Counted from the first letter of the stretch, positions 1 to 8,591 are shown. The stretch: DNA of 64,000 bases from Pseudomonas sp. ADAK13 (GCF_012935715.1 NZ_CP052860.1:6076001-6140000), one strand, 5' to 3'. The notes: generated by a model not told the origin, from the sequence alone. A program made the numbers and translations.

Positions 1-2
1 AC

Positions 3-1973
3 CGTGCCGGGGTCAAGGACGGCTCGATTCCCAAGGACGACCCGCGGGCCAAACTGGTCCGGGCCCTGGAAGCCCAGGCGGCCTACCAGAACGGCCACGG
101 CATCACCGGCTACGAAGAATCCAAGCGCCCGTTCAACACCACCTGGCGCGAGTTCGATGACAAGCAGACCGAACTCACTTCAGCCGACATGCACGACATC
201 ATCGACGGCAAGGCGGTGCAGGAGCAGATCGGCGAACTGTTCAAAGACCCGACCGTGCAGGCCGACTACAAGACCAAGATGGACGACGCCATCAGTCACC
301 TGCCCAACAAGGACGAGATCAAGCAGAAGCTCCTCGACCTGACCAACAACCCTGACTACGTGCTCTACCTCAAGGACCTGCAAAAACAGGGCAAGAGCCA
401 CGAAGCCCAACAGGACCTGAGCAACACCCTCACCTCGCTGTCGCTGTTCGACCCGGAAGCCGCCACCAAGGCTGCGCAGAATATCCAGGCCGACGGCCTC
501 ACCACCGACCTCAACGAGATCCTGTCGGACCCGAGCAAGATCTCCGACGAGAACAAGGAACTGGCCACCAAGGACCTGTTCGGCCTGCTCAAGGGCGTGC
601 TCAAGGGCAACCTGCTGGACTTGCCGCGACGCAGCCAGGAAGTGCTGGAGAAATTCCTCAACGAAGGCCTGGAGGGCAAGGAGAAATCCTCGGCCGTGAC
701 CAAGGCCCTGGAAGAACTCGGCGATGTCTACAAGAACAGCGGCACCATCAGCGAAGCCGACGTGAAAACCGCCCTGAGCAAACCCTATATCCCGGTGGCG
801 GATCGCGGCATGCTCGGCGAGGTGTTCAACACCCTCAACAGCAAAGGCATCCTCGGCTCCATGGGCGCCGGCGTCAGCCTGTTCTCAGGGATTTACCAAC
901 TGGTGGGCAAAGGCGGCAAGCTCGGCGAAACCCCGGCCCAGCGTATGACCATCGCCAAGGACTTCCTGAGTTTTGCCGGCGGCGCGAGCCACTTCGTCAA
1001 GCTCGGCGACAAGATCGGCGAAGCCCTGGGCAAGGGCGGCCTGGTGGACTTTCTCGGCCTGGACAAGACCCTGCCGGAAATCTGGGGCAAGGAAGGTGCG
1101 GCCGGCAAAGTCATCGACTTCAGCAAGCCCACCGAGATCGACTCAAAGGTCAGCAAGGAAATTGCCGCGGCCCTGGACGCGGTTCCCGACAGCCAGTACG
1201 ACGGCGTCGCCAAACTGTTTGGCGAAGGCGATAAAGCCGTGACCGAAGCCACCGAAGGCCTGGCCACCCACCTGGATGACGGCCTGAAGGCTGCCGGTGC
1301 GGCCAAGCTGGGCGCTTCCCAATCGGCGAAGATCGCAGGTTCGGTGATCAAGGTGCTGGGCCCGGCCACGGATATCGCCGGTGGTTTTGCCGATATCGTA
1401 CTCGGCGCCCTGGCGATCAAAAGTGGCGTGGACAGCAAAGACCCGTTGGCTCAGGCGGCGGGTGGATTGCAGGTGGCGGGCGGTGCGTTCGGTGCATCGG
1501 CCGGCGTATTGGGTGCGGCGGCGCTGTTTGGCGCAGGCACGGCGGCAGCGCTGACCGGGCCGCTGTTCCTGGTGGGCGTGGTGTTGGCGGTGGTGGGCGG
1601 GATCATCGGCTACTTCGTCGACCACAACAAAAAACAGAAGGCCACCGAGAAGGAAAACGACTGGTACCGCGACCTGGCGGGCGACGGTTTATTGCAGGAC
1701 AACTGGGCGGACAAGGTCGAATACGCCCACTACGAAATCCACCACTACCACGGCCGCGACACGCCGACCGATGACAGCCTGTTCCGCTTCCAGCAATCGG
1801 AGTGGGAACACTTTGACGCGACACCGCAAAGCGGCGGCTCGTCGAGCAACCGGCTGGATGGGGATTTGCACAAGGACTACAAGGACCCGAGTGAAAAGCC
1901 CAAGGAACTGCCGGATGCTTCGGGTGAGAAGCCCGGGTCCCGTCCGTCTGGAGGCGGCCCTCGGCTCAACTAA
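3..1973 (+). CDS. HrpK-like type III effector/translocator-related protein, 5' end outside window
   Basis: The frame is open from the first base, so the start lies upstream and 656 residues are visible. Most of the protein is acidic, lysine-rich and helical with no enzyme motif I know. Near the C-terminus there is a Gly/Ala-rich hydrophobic stretch (about 1450-1615) ending in IIGYFVDHNKK, which looks like a membrane-inserting hairpin, followed by a charged tail rich in Pro, Gly and Ser. This build recalls the HrpK family of Pseudomonas type III secretion translocators and effectors, often found as stand-alone genes in fluorescent pseudomonads. No secretion genes are visible beside it. The family name is from memory of the overall pattern. 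A toxin-like or contact-dependent protein is the alternative. Confidence 0.55.
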   Translation, partial: RAGVKDGSIPKDDPRAKLVRALEAQAAYQNGHGITGYEESKRPFNTTWREFDDKQTELTSADMHDIIDGKAVQEQIGELFKDPTVQADYKTKMDDAISHLPNKDEIKQKLLDLTNNPDYVLYLKDLQKQGKSHEAQQDLSNTLTSLSLFDPEAATKAAQNIQADGLTTDLNEILSDPSKISDENKELATKDLFGLLKGVLKGNLLDLPRRSQEVLEKFLNEGLEGKEKSSAVTKALEELGDVYKNSGTISEADVKTALSKPYIPVADRGMLGEVFNTLNSKGILGSMGAGVSLFSGIYQLVGKGGKLGETPAQRMTIAKDFLSFAGGASHFVKLGDKIGEALGKGGLVDFLGLDKTLPEIWGKEGAAGKVIDFSKPTEIDSKVSKEIAAALDAVPDSQYDGVAKLFGEGDKAVTEATEGLATHLDDGLKAAGAAKLGASQSAKIAGSVIKVLGPATDIAGGFADIVLGALAIKSGVDSKDPLAQAAGGLQVAGGAFGASAGVLGAAALFGAGTAAALTGPLFLVGVVLAVVGGIIGYFVDHNKKQKATEKENDWYRDLAGDGLLQDNWADKVEYAHYEIHHYHGRDTPTDDSLFRFQQSEWEHFDATPQSGGSSSNRLDGDLHKDYKDPSEKPKELPDASGEKPGSRPSGGGPRLN

Positions 1974-1989
1974 ATCTACACAAATCAGT

Positions 1990-2077
1990 GTGGGAGCTGG
2001 CTTGCCTGCGATAGCGGTGTATCAGCCGACAAATAGGTCGACTGACACTCCGTCATCGCAGGCAAGCCAGCTCCCAC
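1990..2077. repeat. REP pair (REPIN)
   Basis: GTGGGAGCTGGCTTGCCTGC at the left is mirrored by GCAGGCAAGCCAGCTCCCAC at the right, separated by a short loop. It fills the gap between the convergent HrpK-like and Mop genes and could act as a bidirectional transcript end. Confidence 0.9.
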
Positions 2078-2098
2078 ATTTGGATTGGGTTCACACCT

Positions 2099-2314
2099 TT
2101 ACAGCTTGGCAATAGACACTTCGGTCGATTTCACGAAGGCAATCACTTCACTGCCCACTTTCAATTCCAGGTCACGCACCGAGCGCGTGGTAATCACCGA
2201 CGTCACGATCCCCGACGCGGTTTGCACGTCGATCTCGGACACCACTTCGCCGATCAGGATTTCCTTGATCACGCCTTTGAACTGGTTGCGCACGTTGATC
2301 GCTTTAATGGTCAT
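2099..2314 (-). CDS. Mop/TOBE-domain molybdate-binding protein
   Basis: A 71-residue protein, the normal size for a single Mop domain. It opens MTIKAINVRNQFKG and carries the family pattern of a VVSEIDVQTASG segment, then VTSVITTRSVRDLEL and a final VGSEVIAFVKSTEVSIAK. Such proteins assemble into hexamers that bind molybdate or tungstate in the cytoplasm, for storage or sensing. I chose the ATG at 2314 because AAGGAAAG lies just ahead of it; a longer reading to 2368 adds residues unlike the family. It is divergent from the sulfonate operon. Molybdenum serves molybdoenzymes, so a link to sulfur use is only a possibility. Confidence 0.85.
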   Translation of the reverse strand: MTIKAINVRNQFKGVIKEILIGEVVSEIDVQTASGIVTSVITTRSVRDLELKVGSEVIAFVKSTEVSIAKL

Positions 2315-2396
2315 GTCGGCTTTCCTTTGGTCTGTTGGGTCAATCCGCACGAATGCGCAGGCACTCAAAGTGCCCTATTCGTGAAAACAACAAAAG

Positions 2397-2422
2397 GAAT
2401 AAATAACTCTTTATTTATTCCA
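2397..2422. promoter_or_regulatory. 26-bp AT-rich perfect palindrome, candidate operator
   Basis: GGAATAAATA is mirrored exactly by TATTTATTCC around a 6-bp centre (ACTCTT). It lies 80 bp upstream of the mop-like start and 105 bp upstream of the sigma-54 element of the opposite operon, in the position of an operator rather than a terminator. Confidence 0.5.
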
Positions 2423-2529
2423 TAAAGACATATACAAGCTGTTGCGCAGCCAACAGTGATTCAACAAAGTGCCCTCTCCCATCACAACGTCCCTGCCCCC
2501 AACCCCAATAGAAACGGCCCCGCGACTGC

Positions 2530-2545
2530 TGGCACAGAGACTGCA
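2530..2545 (+). promoter_or_regulatory. Sigma-54 (-24/-12) promoter of the ssuA-like operon
   Basis: TGGCACAGAGACTGCA has GG and GC exactly 10 bases apart, the invariant sigma-54 rule, with the preferred TGGCAC at -24. The expected start is near 2556, giving a leader of about 80 nt. A degenerate palindrome (2439-2456) lies about 75 bp upstream. Confidence 0.8.
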
Positions 2546-2634
2546 TATTCCTATAACGCATGATGGAACATGCCATATGAATTTTCTGAATATAAGAAAA
2601 GCCTTCTCTTTCCCGCCTTGCCCGGAGCTGTTCC

Positions 2635-3606
2635 ATGAAACCCTTCGCCAAAACCCTTCTGGGCGCCTGCGCCCTCGCCCTCAGCCTGCAACCCCTGGCC
2701 CATGCGGCGGAAACCGACCCTGCGCAAGTCAACCTGGACTATGCCTATTACTCGCCGGTGAGCCTGGTGCTCAAGCACTTCGGCTGGCTCGAAGAAGCAC
2801 TGCCAAAAACCAAGGTCGGCTGGGTGCTGAGCCAGGGCAGCAACCGTTCCCTGGAATACCTCAACAGCGGCGGTGTCGATTTCGCTTCGTCCGCCAGCCT
2901 GTCGGCGGTGTTGAGCCGGGCCAACGGCAGCCCGATCAAGTCGGTGTATGTGTACAGCCGCGCCGAGTGGACCGCACTGGTGGTGCGCAAAGATTCAACC
3001 TTCAAGAGCGTGAGCGACCTCAAGGGCAAGAAAATTGCCGCCACCAAAGGCACCGACCCGTACCTGTTCACCCTGCGCAGCCTGCAGAAAGCCGGCCTGG
3101 CCAAGGACGACGTAGAACTGGTGCACCTGCAACATCCGGACGGCCGTACCGCCCTGGAGAAAGGTGATGTCGACGCCTGGGCCGGTCTTGACCCGCACAT
3201 GGCCGCCAGTGAAATCCAGGCCGGTTCTCGCCTGCTGTACCGCAACAAGGACTTCAACAGCTACGGCGTGGTCAGCGTCACCGAGACGTACGCCAAGGAG
3301 CATCCGCAGACCATCGCCAAAGTGCTCGGCGCCTATGAAAAAGCCCGCAACTGGGCGGTCCAGCACCCGGATGAATTTGCCAAGCTGCTGGCGGACGAAT
3401 CCGGCCTGCCGCTGGAAGTGGCCAAGCTGCAATTGTCCCGCACCGACCTGAGCAGCCCGTTGCTCACCGCTCAGGACGTGGTGTCCTCCAAGGCTGCTGC
3501 GCCGATCCTGGTATCGGAAGAACTGGTGCGCCGTGGGGTGAATGTGGATCAGGTGATCGACCAGTTGATCGACCCAAGCTTCGGCCAGGCCTTGCCTCGT
3601 CCATAA
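2635..3606 (+). CDS. ssuA: SsuA-like aliphatic sulfonate ABC transporter periplasmic binding protein
   Basis: A 323-residue periplasmic protein. Residues 1-25 form a signal peptide ending in AHA-A. The mature part is an NMT1/SsuA-like type II binding fold, with GSNRSLEYLNSGGVDFA, the segment SVSDLKGKKIAATKGTDPYLF and WAGLDPHMA. It would capture alkanesulfonates or related organosulfur compounds and pass them to the permease encoded 10 bp downstream. GGAG precedes the ATG. The operon has its own sigma-54 promoter but no monooxygenase gene, so oxidation of the imported compound must depend on enzymes encoded elsewhere. It might serve taurine or another sulfonate; the substrate cannot be read from sequence. 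Confidence 0.85.
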   Translation: MKPFAKTLLGACALALSLQPLAHAAETDPAQVNLDYAYYSPVSLVLKHFGWLEEALPKTKVGWVLSQGSNRSLEYLNSGGVDFASSASLSAVLSRANGSPIKSVYVYSRAEWTALVVRKDSTFKSVSDLKGKKIAATKGTDPYLFTLRSLQKAGLAKDDVELVHLQHPDGRTALEKGDVDAWAGLDPHMAASEIQAGSRLLYRNKDFNSYGVVSVTETYAKEHPQTIAKVLGAYEKARNWAVQHPDEFAKLLADESGLPLEVAKLQLSRTDLSSPLLTAQDVVSSKAAAPILVSEELVRRGVNVDQVIDQLIDPSFGQALPRP

Positions 3607-3616
3607 GGGGAGCGTC

Positions 3617-4450
3617 ATGAGCAGCAAAAGCGAAGCCCTGCCGGTCCCACGGACACCCACGATCACTGTCCAGCGCAGCGCCTGGCCACGCCGGCTCAAG
3701 GGCCTGGCGTTGCCGGTGTTGATCCTGGTGATCCTTGAAGTGGTGGTGCGTATCGGCTGGCTGCCGTCCTACCAGATGCCGGCCCCCAGCGAGATCGCGG
3801 TGACCCTCACCGACCTCGCCGAAGGCGCGTTATGGAAACACATCAGCGCCAGCCTGTTGCGGGTACTGCTGGGGTTCGCCATCGGCGCCAGCCTGGCCCT
3901 GGTGTTTGCCGCCTGGGTCGGCTTGAGCCGCGAGGCCGAGGCGTACCTGGAACCGACCTTCGCCGGCCTGCGCTCGATCCCGAGCCTGGCGTGGGTGCCG
4001 CTGTTGCTGCTGTGGCTGGGGATTGATGAGACCTCGAAGATCGTGCTGATAGCCATCGGCGCGTTCTTCCCGGTGTACCTCAACGGCGTCGCGGCGATTC
4101 GCGACATCGACCGCAAGCTGGTGGAAGTCGGGCAGATGTATGGCTTCAGCCGTACGCGCCTGGTGCGCCGCATCCTGTTGCCCGCCGCCCTGCCCGGCTT
4201 GTTCACCGGTTTGCGCAGCGGTTTGAGCCTGGCCTGGATGTTCCTGGTGGCGGCCGAATTGATCGCCGCGACCAAGGGCCTGGGTTACCTGCTCAGCGAT
4301 GGCCGGGAAACCTCACGGCCCGACATTGTGCTGGCGGCGATCATTGTGTTGGCCCTGTTGGGCAAGATCAGCGACGGCCTGCTGGCCGCCCTGGAGAAAC
4401 GCTGCCTGGCCTGGCGCGACACCTTCAACGGCCAAGGCCCGGAGAATTGA
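3617..4450 (+). CDS. ssuC: SsuC-like sulfonate ABC transporter permease
   Basis: A 277-residue inner membrane protein with about six membrane spans. The cytoplasmic EAA loop appears as VEVGQMYGFSRTRLVRRILLPAALPGLF split across helices, which docks on the ATPase. The N-terminal 35 residues are polar. The gene follows the binding-protein gene by 10 bp and is followed by the ATPase gene after 2 bp, the standard SsuACB order. Nothing is missing or truncated. Confidence 0.88.
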   Translation: MSSKSEALPVPRTPTITVQRSAWPRRLKGLALPVLILVILEVVVRIGWLPSYQMPAPSEIAVTLTDLAEGALWKHISASLLRVLLGFAIGASLALVFAAWVGLSREAEAYLEPTFAGLRSIPSLAWVPLLLLWLGIDETSKIVLIAIGAFFPVYLNGVAAIRDIDRKLVEVGQMYGFSRTRLVRRILLPAALPGLFTGLRSGLSLAWMFLVAAELIAATKGLGYLLSDGRETSRPDIVLAAIIVLALLGKISDGLLAALEKRCLAWRDTFNGQGPEN

Positions 4451-4452
4451 GC

Positions 4453-5166
4453 ATGAGCGAAGCGCTACTGGACATTCGTGTCGAGCGTAAAAACTTCGGC
4501 GCTACCACGGTGCTGACCAACGTCCACCTGGCCCTGCAACCGCGGGAAGCGGTGAGTTTGCTGGGGCCCAGCGGCTGCGGCAAAAGCACCTTGCTGCGGA
4601 TCGTTGCCGGGCTGGAAAAGGACTACCAGGGTGAGCTGTTGCAGGGCGGTGGCGAGGTCGCGTTTGTGTTTCAGGAACCGCGCCTGATGCCTTGGCTGAC
4701 GGTGGAGCAAAACATCGGCTTCAGCGATGACAACGGCTATGACAAAGCCTGGGTCGCGCAGTTGATTGACGAGGTGGGGCTTACCGGCTTTGGCCAGGCG
4801 TTGCCCAAGGCGTTGTCGGGCGGCATGGCGCAACGGGTGGCGATTGCTCGCGGGCTGTATTCGCGGCCGCAGGTGTTGCTGCTGGACGAGCCGTTCAGCG
4901 CGGTGGATGCGTTTACCCGCATGAAGCTGCAGGACTTGCTGCTGCAATTGGCTGAGCATCACGGGATCGCCCTGTTGCTGGTGACCCACGATGTGGACGA
5001 GGCGCTGTACCTGAGTGACCGGGTACTGGTGATGGATAACCGGCCCAGCAGTATTCGCCAGGAACTGGCGGTGGAGCTGGAGCATCCGCGGGACCGGCGG
5101 GATCCGCTGTTGGCGCGCCTCAAGGCACTGGCGTTGACCGAGTTGCAGCGGGCGCATGTGATCTGA
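4453..5166 (+). CDS. ssuB: SsuB-like sulfonate ABC transporter ATPase
   Basis: A 237-residue nucleotide-binding subunit. Walker A is GPSGCGKST, the signature is LSGGMAQR, and Walker B is VLLLDEPFSAVD followed by the H-loop VTHDVDEA. I use the ATG at 4453, preceded by GGAGAA, rather than the TTG at 4447 that overlaps the permease stop. It energises import through the SsuC-like permease. The last third of the gene is visibly richer in G and T than its start, a trend seen at every gene end that abuts the long repeat elements. Confidence 0.9.
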   Translation: MSEALLDIRVERKNFGATTVLTNVHLALQPREAVSLLGPSGCGKSTLLRIVAGLEKDYQGELLQGGGEVAFVFQEPRLMPWLTVEQNIGFSDDNGYDKAWVAQLIDEVGLTGFGQALPKALSGGMAQRVAIARGLYSRPQVLLLDEPFSAVDAFTRMKLQDLLLQLAEHHGIALLLVTHDVDEALYLSDRVLVMDNRPSSIRQELAVELEHPRDRRDPLLARLKALALTELQRAHVI

Positions 5167-5204
5167 AACGCACGTGTTGGGGGGGGTAAGTCAGGCTGGG
5201 GTGT

Positions 5205-5985
5205 ATATCCGTTATTTGGGTGACGGCTGATATGGGTTCCGCTCTTACAGCGGGTCACTTTTGGAAAAGAGCCCCAAAAGTAACCAAAAGGGCTCTTGCC
5301 CCACCACTCGGCACCTCGCTCAGGCTCGGTGTGCCCTCTCTCCGGTACTACTCCGCGGGCCGCCGCGACGGGGCGTCCCTGCCCCGTCGCGGCTAAACCG
5401 GCGTCCTGCCGGTTTACCCGCTCCGTACTACCTGCGTTCGGCCAGCGTGGTTTAAAGGGGCGCCTAAGATCAAGATCAAAAGCAGATCAACAGCACAGCG
5501 GCCTACAGGCCGGCTTGAGTGGTGTGGAGCAAAAGCAAAATCAAAATCTAAAGCGGGCACGGTCACCTGTAGGAGCTGGCTTGCCAGCGATGGCATCAAA
5601 TGGGTCTGCCTGATGCACTGAGGTGTCTGCATCGCCGGCAAGCCAGCTCCTACAAAAAAGCCGCTCTTGCCTTTGCTCCTACCACTCAAGCCGGCCTGTA
5701 GGCCGCTGTGCTGTAGATTTTGATCTTGATCTGACTGCCCCAATAAGCCCGAGGCCGAACGCAGGGATTGAGGAGCGGGTAAACCGGCAGGACGCCGGTT
5801 TAGCCGCGACGGGGCAGGGACGCCCCGTCGCGGCGGCCCGCGGAGCAATGCCGGAGTGAGGGAACACCGAGCCTAGGCGAGGTGCCGACAGGCGGGGCAG
5901 AGCCTTTTGCTTACTTTGGGGCTTTTCCAAAGTGAGTCGCTGTAAGAGCGAAACCATAAGCCGCCGTTACCTAAATAACGGATAT
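5205..5985. repeat. Long nested palindromic repeat element, copy 1 (781 bp)
   Basis: The ends are ATATCCGTTATTTGGGTGAC and the mirrored CTAAATAACGGATAT. Moving inward, both arms share the GGTCACTTTTGGAAAA / CTTTTCCAAAGTGA block, a CTCGG-TGTGCCC / GGGAACACCGAG block, and a GC block containing its own palindromes GACGGGGCGTCCCTGCCCCGTC and AAACCGGCGTCCTGCCGGTTT. Next come TACAGGCCGGCTTGAGTGGT and its complement, and a REP pair at 5570-5651 forms the centre. It starts 38 bp after the ssuB-like stop and ends 4 bp from the fecR-like stop. ORFs inside are repeat artefacts. Near copies occur at 16530, 42917 and 59744. Confidence 0.93.
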
Positions 5986-5989
5986 GTCA

Positions 5990-6925
5990 TCAGACAGCCG
6001 TTTTACGCGCCGTCAGCGTCACCCAATACCGCGTACGCGACTGCACCTCCAGCGGCATCGTCGACGCCAGCAACGCAAGAATGCGATCAGTATCGGCCAA
6101 CTGAAAACTCCCGGTCACCCGCAGCGCTTCCAGGCTCGAGTCCCAACGCATCACCCCCGGCCGATACCGCTCCAACTCCCGCAAAAAATCGCCCAGCAGC
6201 TGGTTCTGCGCGGTCAACACACCCTCGCGCCAACCCAGTTGCAGCGCATCAAACGCTACAGCTGCGCCCATCCCGAACGCCTGCAAGCGCGCCTGTTGCC
6301 CACCTTGCAACGTCGCCACTTGCCCCCGCAGGTCCTGCACCTGCACCGCGCCCTTCAAGACCGACACCAGGCACCCGGAAGACAGCTGCCGCACACACAC
6401 CTCAGCCTGGCTGACAATCACCTGGCCATAACGCGTCTGCACCGTCAGCGCACCAGCCCCCGGCACCGTCAACGCCATCTCGCCTTCCACCAGCGTCACA
6501 CGGCGCCGGGCCACGTCCACATCCACCGCACTCGCGGTGTTCAGTTGCAGGCTGCTGCCATCCGCCAGCGACACCCGCTTGCGTTCGCCAGTGGCGGTAT
6601 GCAAATCGGCGCGCCATGCATCGATCGGCAATTGCCGGCTAAGCAACCACGCAGCCGGCACCAGCGCGGCCACGCCCAACGCACGCTTGAGCACCGCGCG
6701 CCGTCCCGGTTGCGGGCGATCAAGGCTGGCCATGGCCAATGCCGGTGGCAAATCGTTAAATCGCTGACGCAACAGTTGGGCTTTTTGCCAGATTTGTTCG
6801 TGCTGGGGATGGCTGTCGCGCCACTGCTGCAGGCTGGCGTGATCACGCTCGGTGGCACTGCCAGACTCCAGCAACGCCAGCCACTGCGCCGCCGCACGGG
6901 CGAGATCCGGCGCGCTGCGGCTCAC
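5990..6925 (-). CDS. FecR-family anti-sigma/sigma regulator
   Basis: A 311-residue inner membrane regulator. The N-terminal 75 residues are the FecR_N (DUF4880) region with AAAQWLALLESG and QQWRDSHPQHEQIWQKA. A single membrane span follows at VLKRALGVAALVPAAWLLS. The periplasmic FecR domain has TATGERKRVSLADGSSLQLNTAS and VVSVLKGAVQV-like repeats. It should hold the ECF factor encoded upstream and release it on a signal from a TonB receptor. I start at the GTG at 6925, which overlaps the sigma-factor stop as GTGA; a TTG at 6943 is possible. No receptor with an N-terminal signalling domain lies nearby. Confidence 0.88.
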   Translation of the reverse strand: MSRSAPDLARAAAQWLALLESGSATERDHASLQQWRDSHPQHEQIWQKAQLLRQRFNDLPPALAMASLDRPQPGRRAVLKRALGVAALVPAAWLLSRQLPIDAWRADLHTATGERKRVSLADGSSLQLNTASAVDVDVARRRVTLVEGEMALTVPGAGALTVQTRYGQVIVSQAEVCVRQLSSGCLVSVLKGAVQVQDLRGQVATLQGGQQARLQAFGMGAAVAFDALQLGWREGVLTAQNQLLGDFLRELERYRPGVMRWDSSLEALRVTGSFQLADTDRILALLASTMPLEVQSRTRYWVTLTARKTAV

Positions 6926-7440
6926 AGGTCCACCAGCAAGCAATGCTCATAGGCCTGGGCCATGTAGCGCTTGACCGTACGCTCGGAGACCTTGAGCCGC
7001 TCGGCAATCTCCCGGTAGCCCAGGCCTTCCAGTTGGCTCCAGAGAAACGCGCGACGCACCACCGGTGGCAAACCGTCGAGCAGTTCATCCAGGGCTTGCA
7101 GGGTTTCCAGCAGCAACCAGCGCTGCTCCGGGGACGGCACGCAGTCTTGCGGCAAGTGCATCAGCGCGTTGAGATACGCCTGCTCCAGGCTGCGCCGCTG
7201 GTGAAAGTTGACCAGCAAGCGCTTGCCCACGGTCACCAGGTAAGCCCGGGGCTCCTGCAATTGTGCAATCGGCTGGGCGCTGGCCAGCACCCGCAGGAAC
7301 GTGTCCTGGCTCAGGTCGGCCGCATCCCAGGCATTGCCCAGGCGCCGCCGCAGCCAGCTTTCCAGCCAGCTGCGGTGGTCGCGGTACAAGGTGTGAAGAC
7401 TCGCTTCAGCCAGGTGCGTCGGCAATACAGCATCATTCAT
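6922..7440 (-). CDS. FecI-like ECF sigma factor
   Basis: A 172-residue ECF sigma factor of the iron-starvation group. Region 2 includes DAADLSQDTFLRVLAS and PRAYLVTVGKRLLVNF; region 4 includes LDGLPPVVRRAFLWSQLEGLGYREIAERLKVSERTVKRYMAQA, a helix-turn-helix for -35 recognition. AGGTTAC precedes the ATG. The gene overlaps fecR by 4 bp and has a Fur-box candidate 34 bp upstream, so it is probably expressed under iron limitation. Its target genes are not visible in the window. Confidence 0.9.
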   Translation of the reverse strand: MNDAVLPTHLAEASLHTLYRDHRSWLESWLRRRLGNAWDAADLSQDTFLRVLASAQPIAQLQEPRAYLVTVGKRLLVNFHQRRSLEQAYLNALMHLPQDCVPSPEQRWLLLETLQALDELLDGLPPVVRRAFLWSQLEGLGYREIAERLKVSERTVKRYMAQAYEHCLLVDL

Positions 7441-7470
7441 GGCAAGTAACCTGCGCGGCGCGAGTTAATC

Positions 7471-7489
7471 TCAAATGAGATTCATTCTA
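7471..7489. promoter_or_regulatory. Candidate Fur box upstream of the ECF sigma gene
   Basis: AATGAGATTCATT (7474-7486) matches 11 of 13 positions of the Fur-box core AATGATAATCATT, in an AT-rich stretch 34 bp before the sigma-factor start. This is the usual arrangement for fecI-type genes. Confidence 0.6.
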
Positions 7490-7532
7490 TTTAATATCCC
7501 GCCGGCATACCACGTTCTTTTACACGCAGCGT

Positions 7533-8474
7533 TTAAAGCATCGCGGCCTTCTGTCGGAGCATGTCGATAAACAGCCCCAGCTCGCGGCTCACCGGGTCGC
7601 CCTTGCGCAACAGCATCCCGAACGGCGCCAGCTGCACCTCCAGCACCACCGGCAAGGCCACCACGAGGCCCATTTTCAGGTAGTCCCGCAGGGCGCTTTC
7701 CGACAGCACCATGATTGCGTCGGTGAGTTGAATCAGTTGTTGCATGGAATACACCGAACTGCACTCGATGATGTCCGCCGGCTGCGGCAAGGCCAGGTGT
7801 TGCAGCGCCTCGTCAAAACCAATGCGCGCCGGGCTGGTTTGCGGTTGCAGGATCCACGGCCAGTCGCTGACCAGCTCCGCCAACGGCAAGTGTTCGCGTT
7901 GCGCCAGGGGATGGCCGGCGTGCACCACCACAAGCATGCGTTCATTACCCAGGGGCTCGAAACTGTAATGCTCGCTGTCGGTGGCGGCATTGCGCCGGGC
8001 GATGGCCAGGTCGATGCGGCCCTGTTCCAGCAACTGGATCACCTGGTCGCTGGTGTCGCCCATGATGCGAATGCGCATCTGCGGGTTGAGCGACTTGATC
8101 TGCGCAATCGAGTCCATCACCAGGTCCGGCGCCGCGCCCATGATCGTGCCGATCGACAAATACCCATAGCCGCCCTGCTGGCGCACCCTCAATTCCTCGG
8201 CGCAGCGGTCGAGGCCGCTGAGGGCGGATTCGGCAAAGCGGATCAGCTCCTTGCCCAGCGCCGTGGGGCGCATACCACGGGGCAGGCGCTCGAACAGGTC
8301 GCAGGCAAACATGTCCTCGATCTCCCGCAACATGCGCGTCGCCGCCGGTTGCGACATGTTCAGGCTCTGGGATGCGCGGTGCAGGTTCTGGCTGGAACTC
8401 AAGGCCACCAGCATATGCAGATGCTTGTAGCGCAGGCGGTTGAACAGGCTGCGGGAGATCGCGGGACTACTCAT
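7533..8474 (-). CDS. LysR-family regulator, probable regulator of the rhamnose cluster
   Basis: A 313-residue LysR protein. The N-terminal winged helix has RYKHLHMLVALSSSQNLHRASQSLNMSQPAATRMLREIE, with the HTH at about residues 20-50, followed by a linker and a LysR substrate-binding domain. The start at 8474 is set by AAGGAAAATA just upstream; the frame remains open far beyond but that extension is antisense to the MFS gene and is not coding. The gene is divergent from the rhamnose operon over 117 bp, the classic position for a LysR activator of its neighbour. The inducer is unknown; rhamnose, rhamnonate or KDR are candidates. Confidence 0.88.
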   Translation of the reverse strand: MSSPAISRSLFNRLRYKHLHMLVALSSSQNLHRASQSLNMSQPAATRMLREIEDMFACDLFERLPRGMRPTALGKELIRFAESALSGLDRCAEELRVRQQGGYGYLSIGTIMGAAPDLVMDSIAQIKSLNPQMRIRIMGDTSDQVIQLLEQGRIDLAIARRNAATDSEHYSFEPLGNERMLVVVHAGHPLAQREHLPLAELVSDWPWILQPQTSPARIGFDEALQHLALPQPADIIECSSVYSMQQLIQLTDAIMVLSESALRDYLKMGLVVALPVVLEVQLAPFGMLLRKGDPVSRELGLFIDMLRQKAAML

Positions 8475-8591
8475 TATTTTCCTTGTTATCGATACCCTGA
8501 GGTTATCAGTTGTAAGCGAGATTCGATTTGTAGCGCATAGATCGAGCGCCGTACAGTCCTTCCCATAAGAACAAAACAACCGGACTGACCC
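8475..8591. promoter_or_regulatory. Divergent promoter region, LysR gene / rhamnose operon
   Basis: A 117-bp AT-richer gap between divergent starts. It contains GATACCCTGAGGTTATC, an imperfect dyad with the T-N11-A layout of LysR sites, roughly 20-35 bp upstream of the LysR start codon. No clear -35/-10 pair can be claimed by eye. Confidence 0.45.

Larger units (their letters stand above)
2315..2634. promoter_or_regulatory. Divergent intergenic region between mop-like and ssuA-like genes
   Basis: This 320-bp gap holds, from left to right, a 26-bp perfect inverted repeat (2397-2422), an interrupted palindrome CTGTTG-N6-CAACAG (2439-2456) and a sigma-54 promoter (2530-2545). The rest is unremarkable, with a C-rich stretch at about 2470-2530. 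Confidence 0.6.

Noticed and set aside
5261..5957. Small frames of 60-145 residues in the long repeat elements (also at 16558, 42904 and 59831)
   Set aside because: The same peptides occur in all copies and on both strands because the DNA is palindromic; there are no ribosome sites and the sequence evolves as DNA structure.
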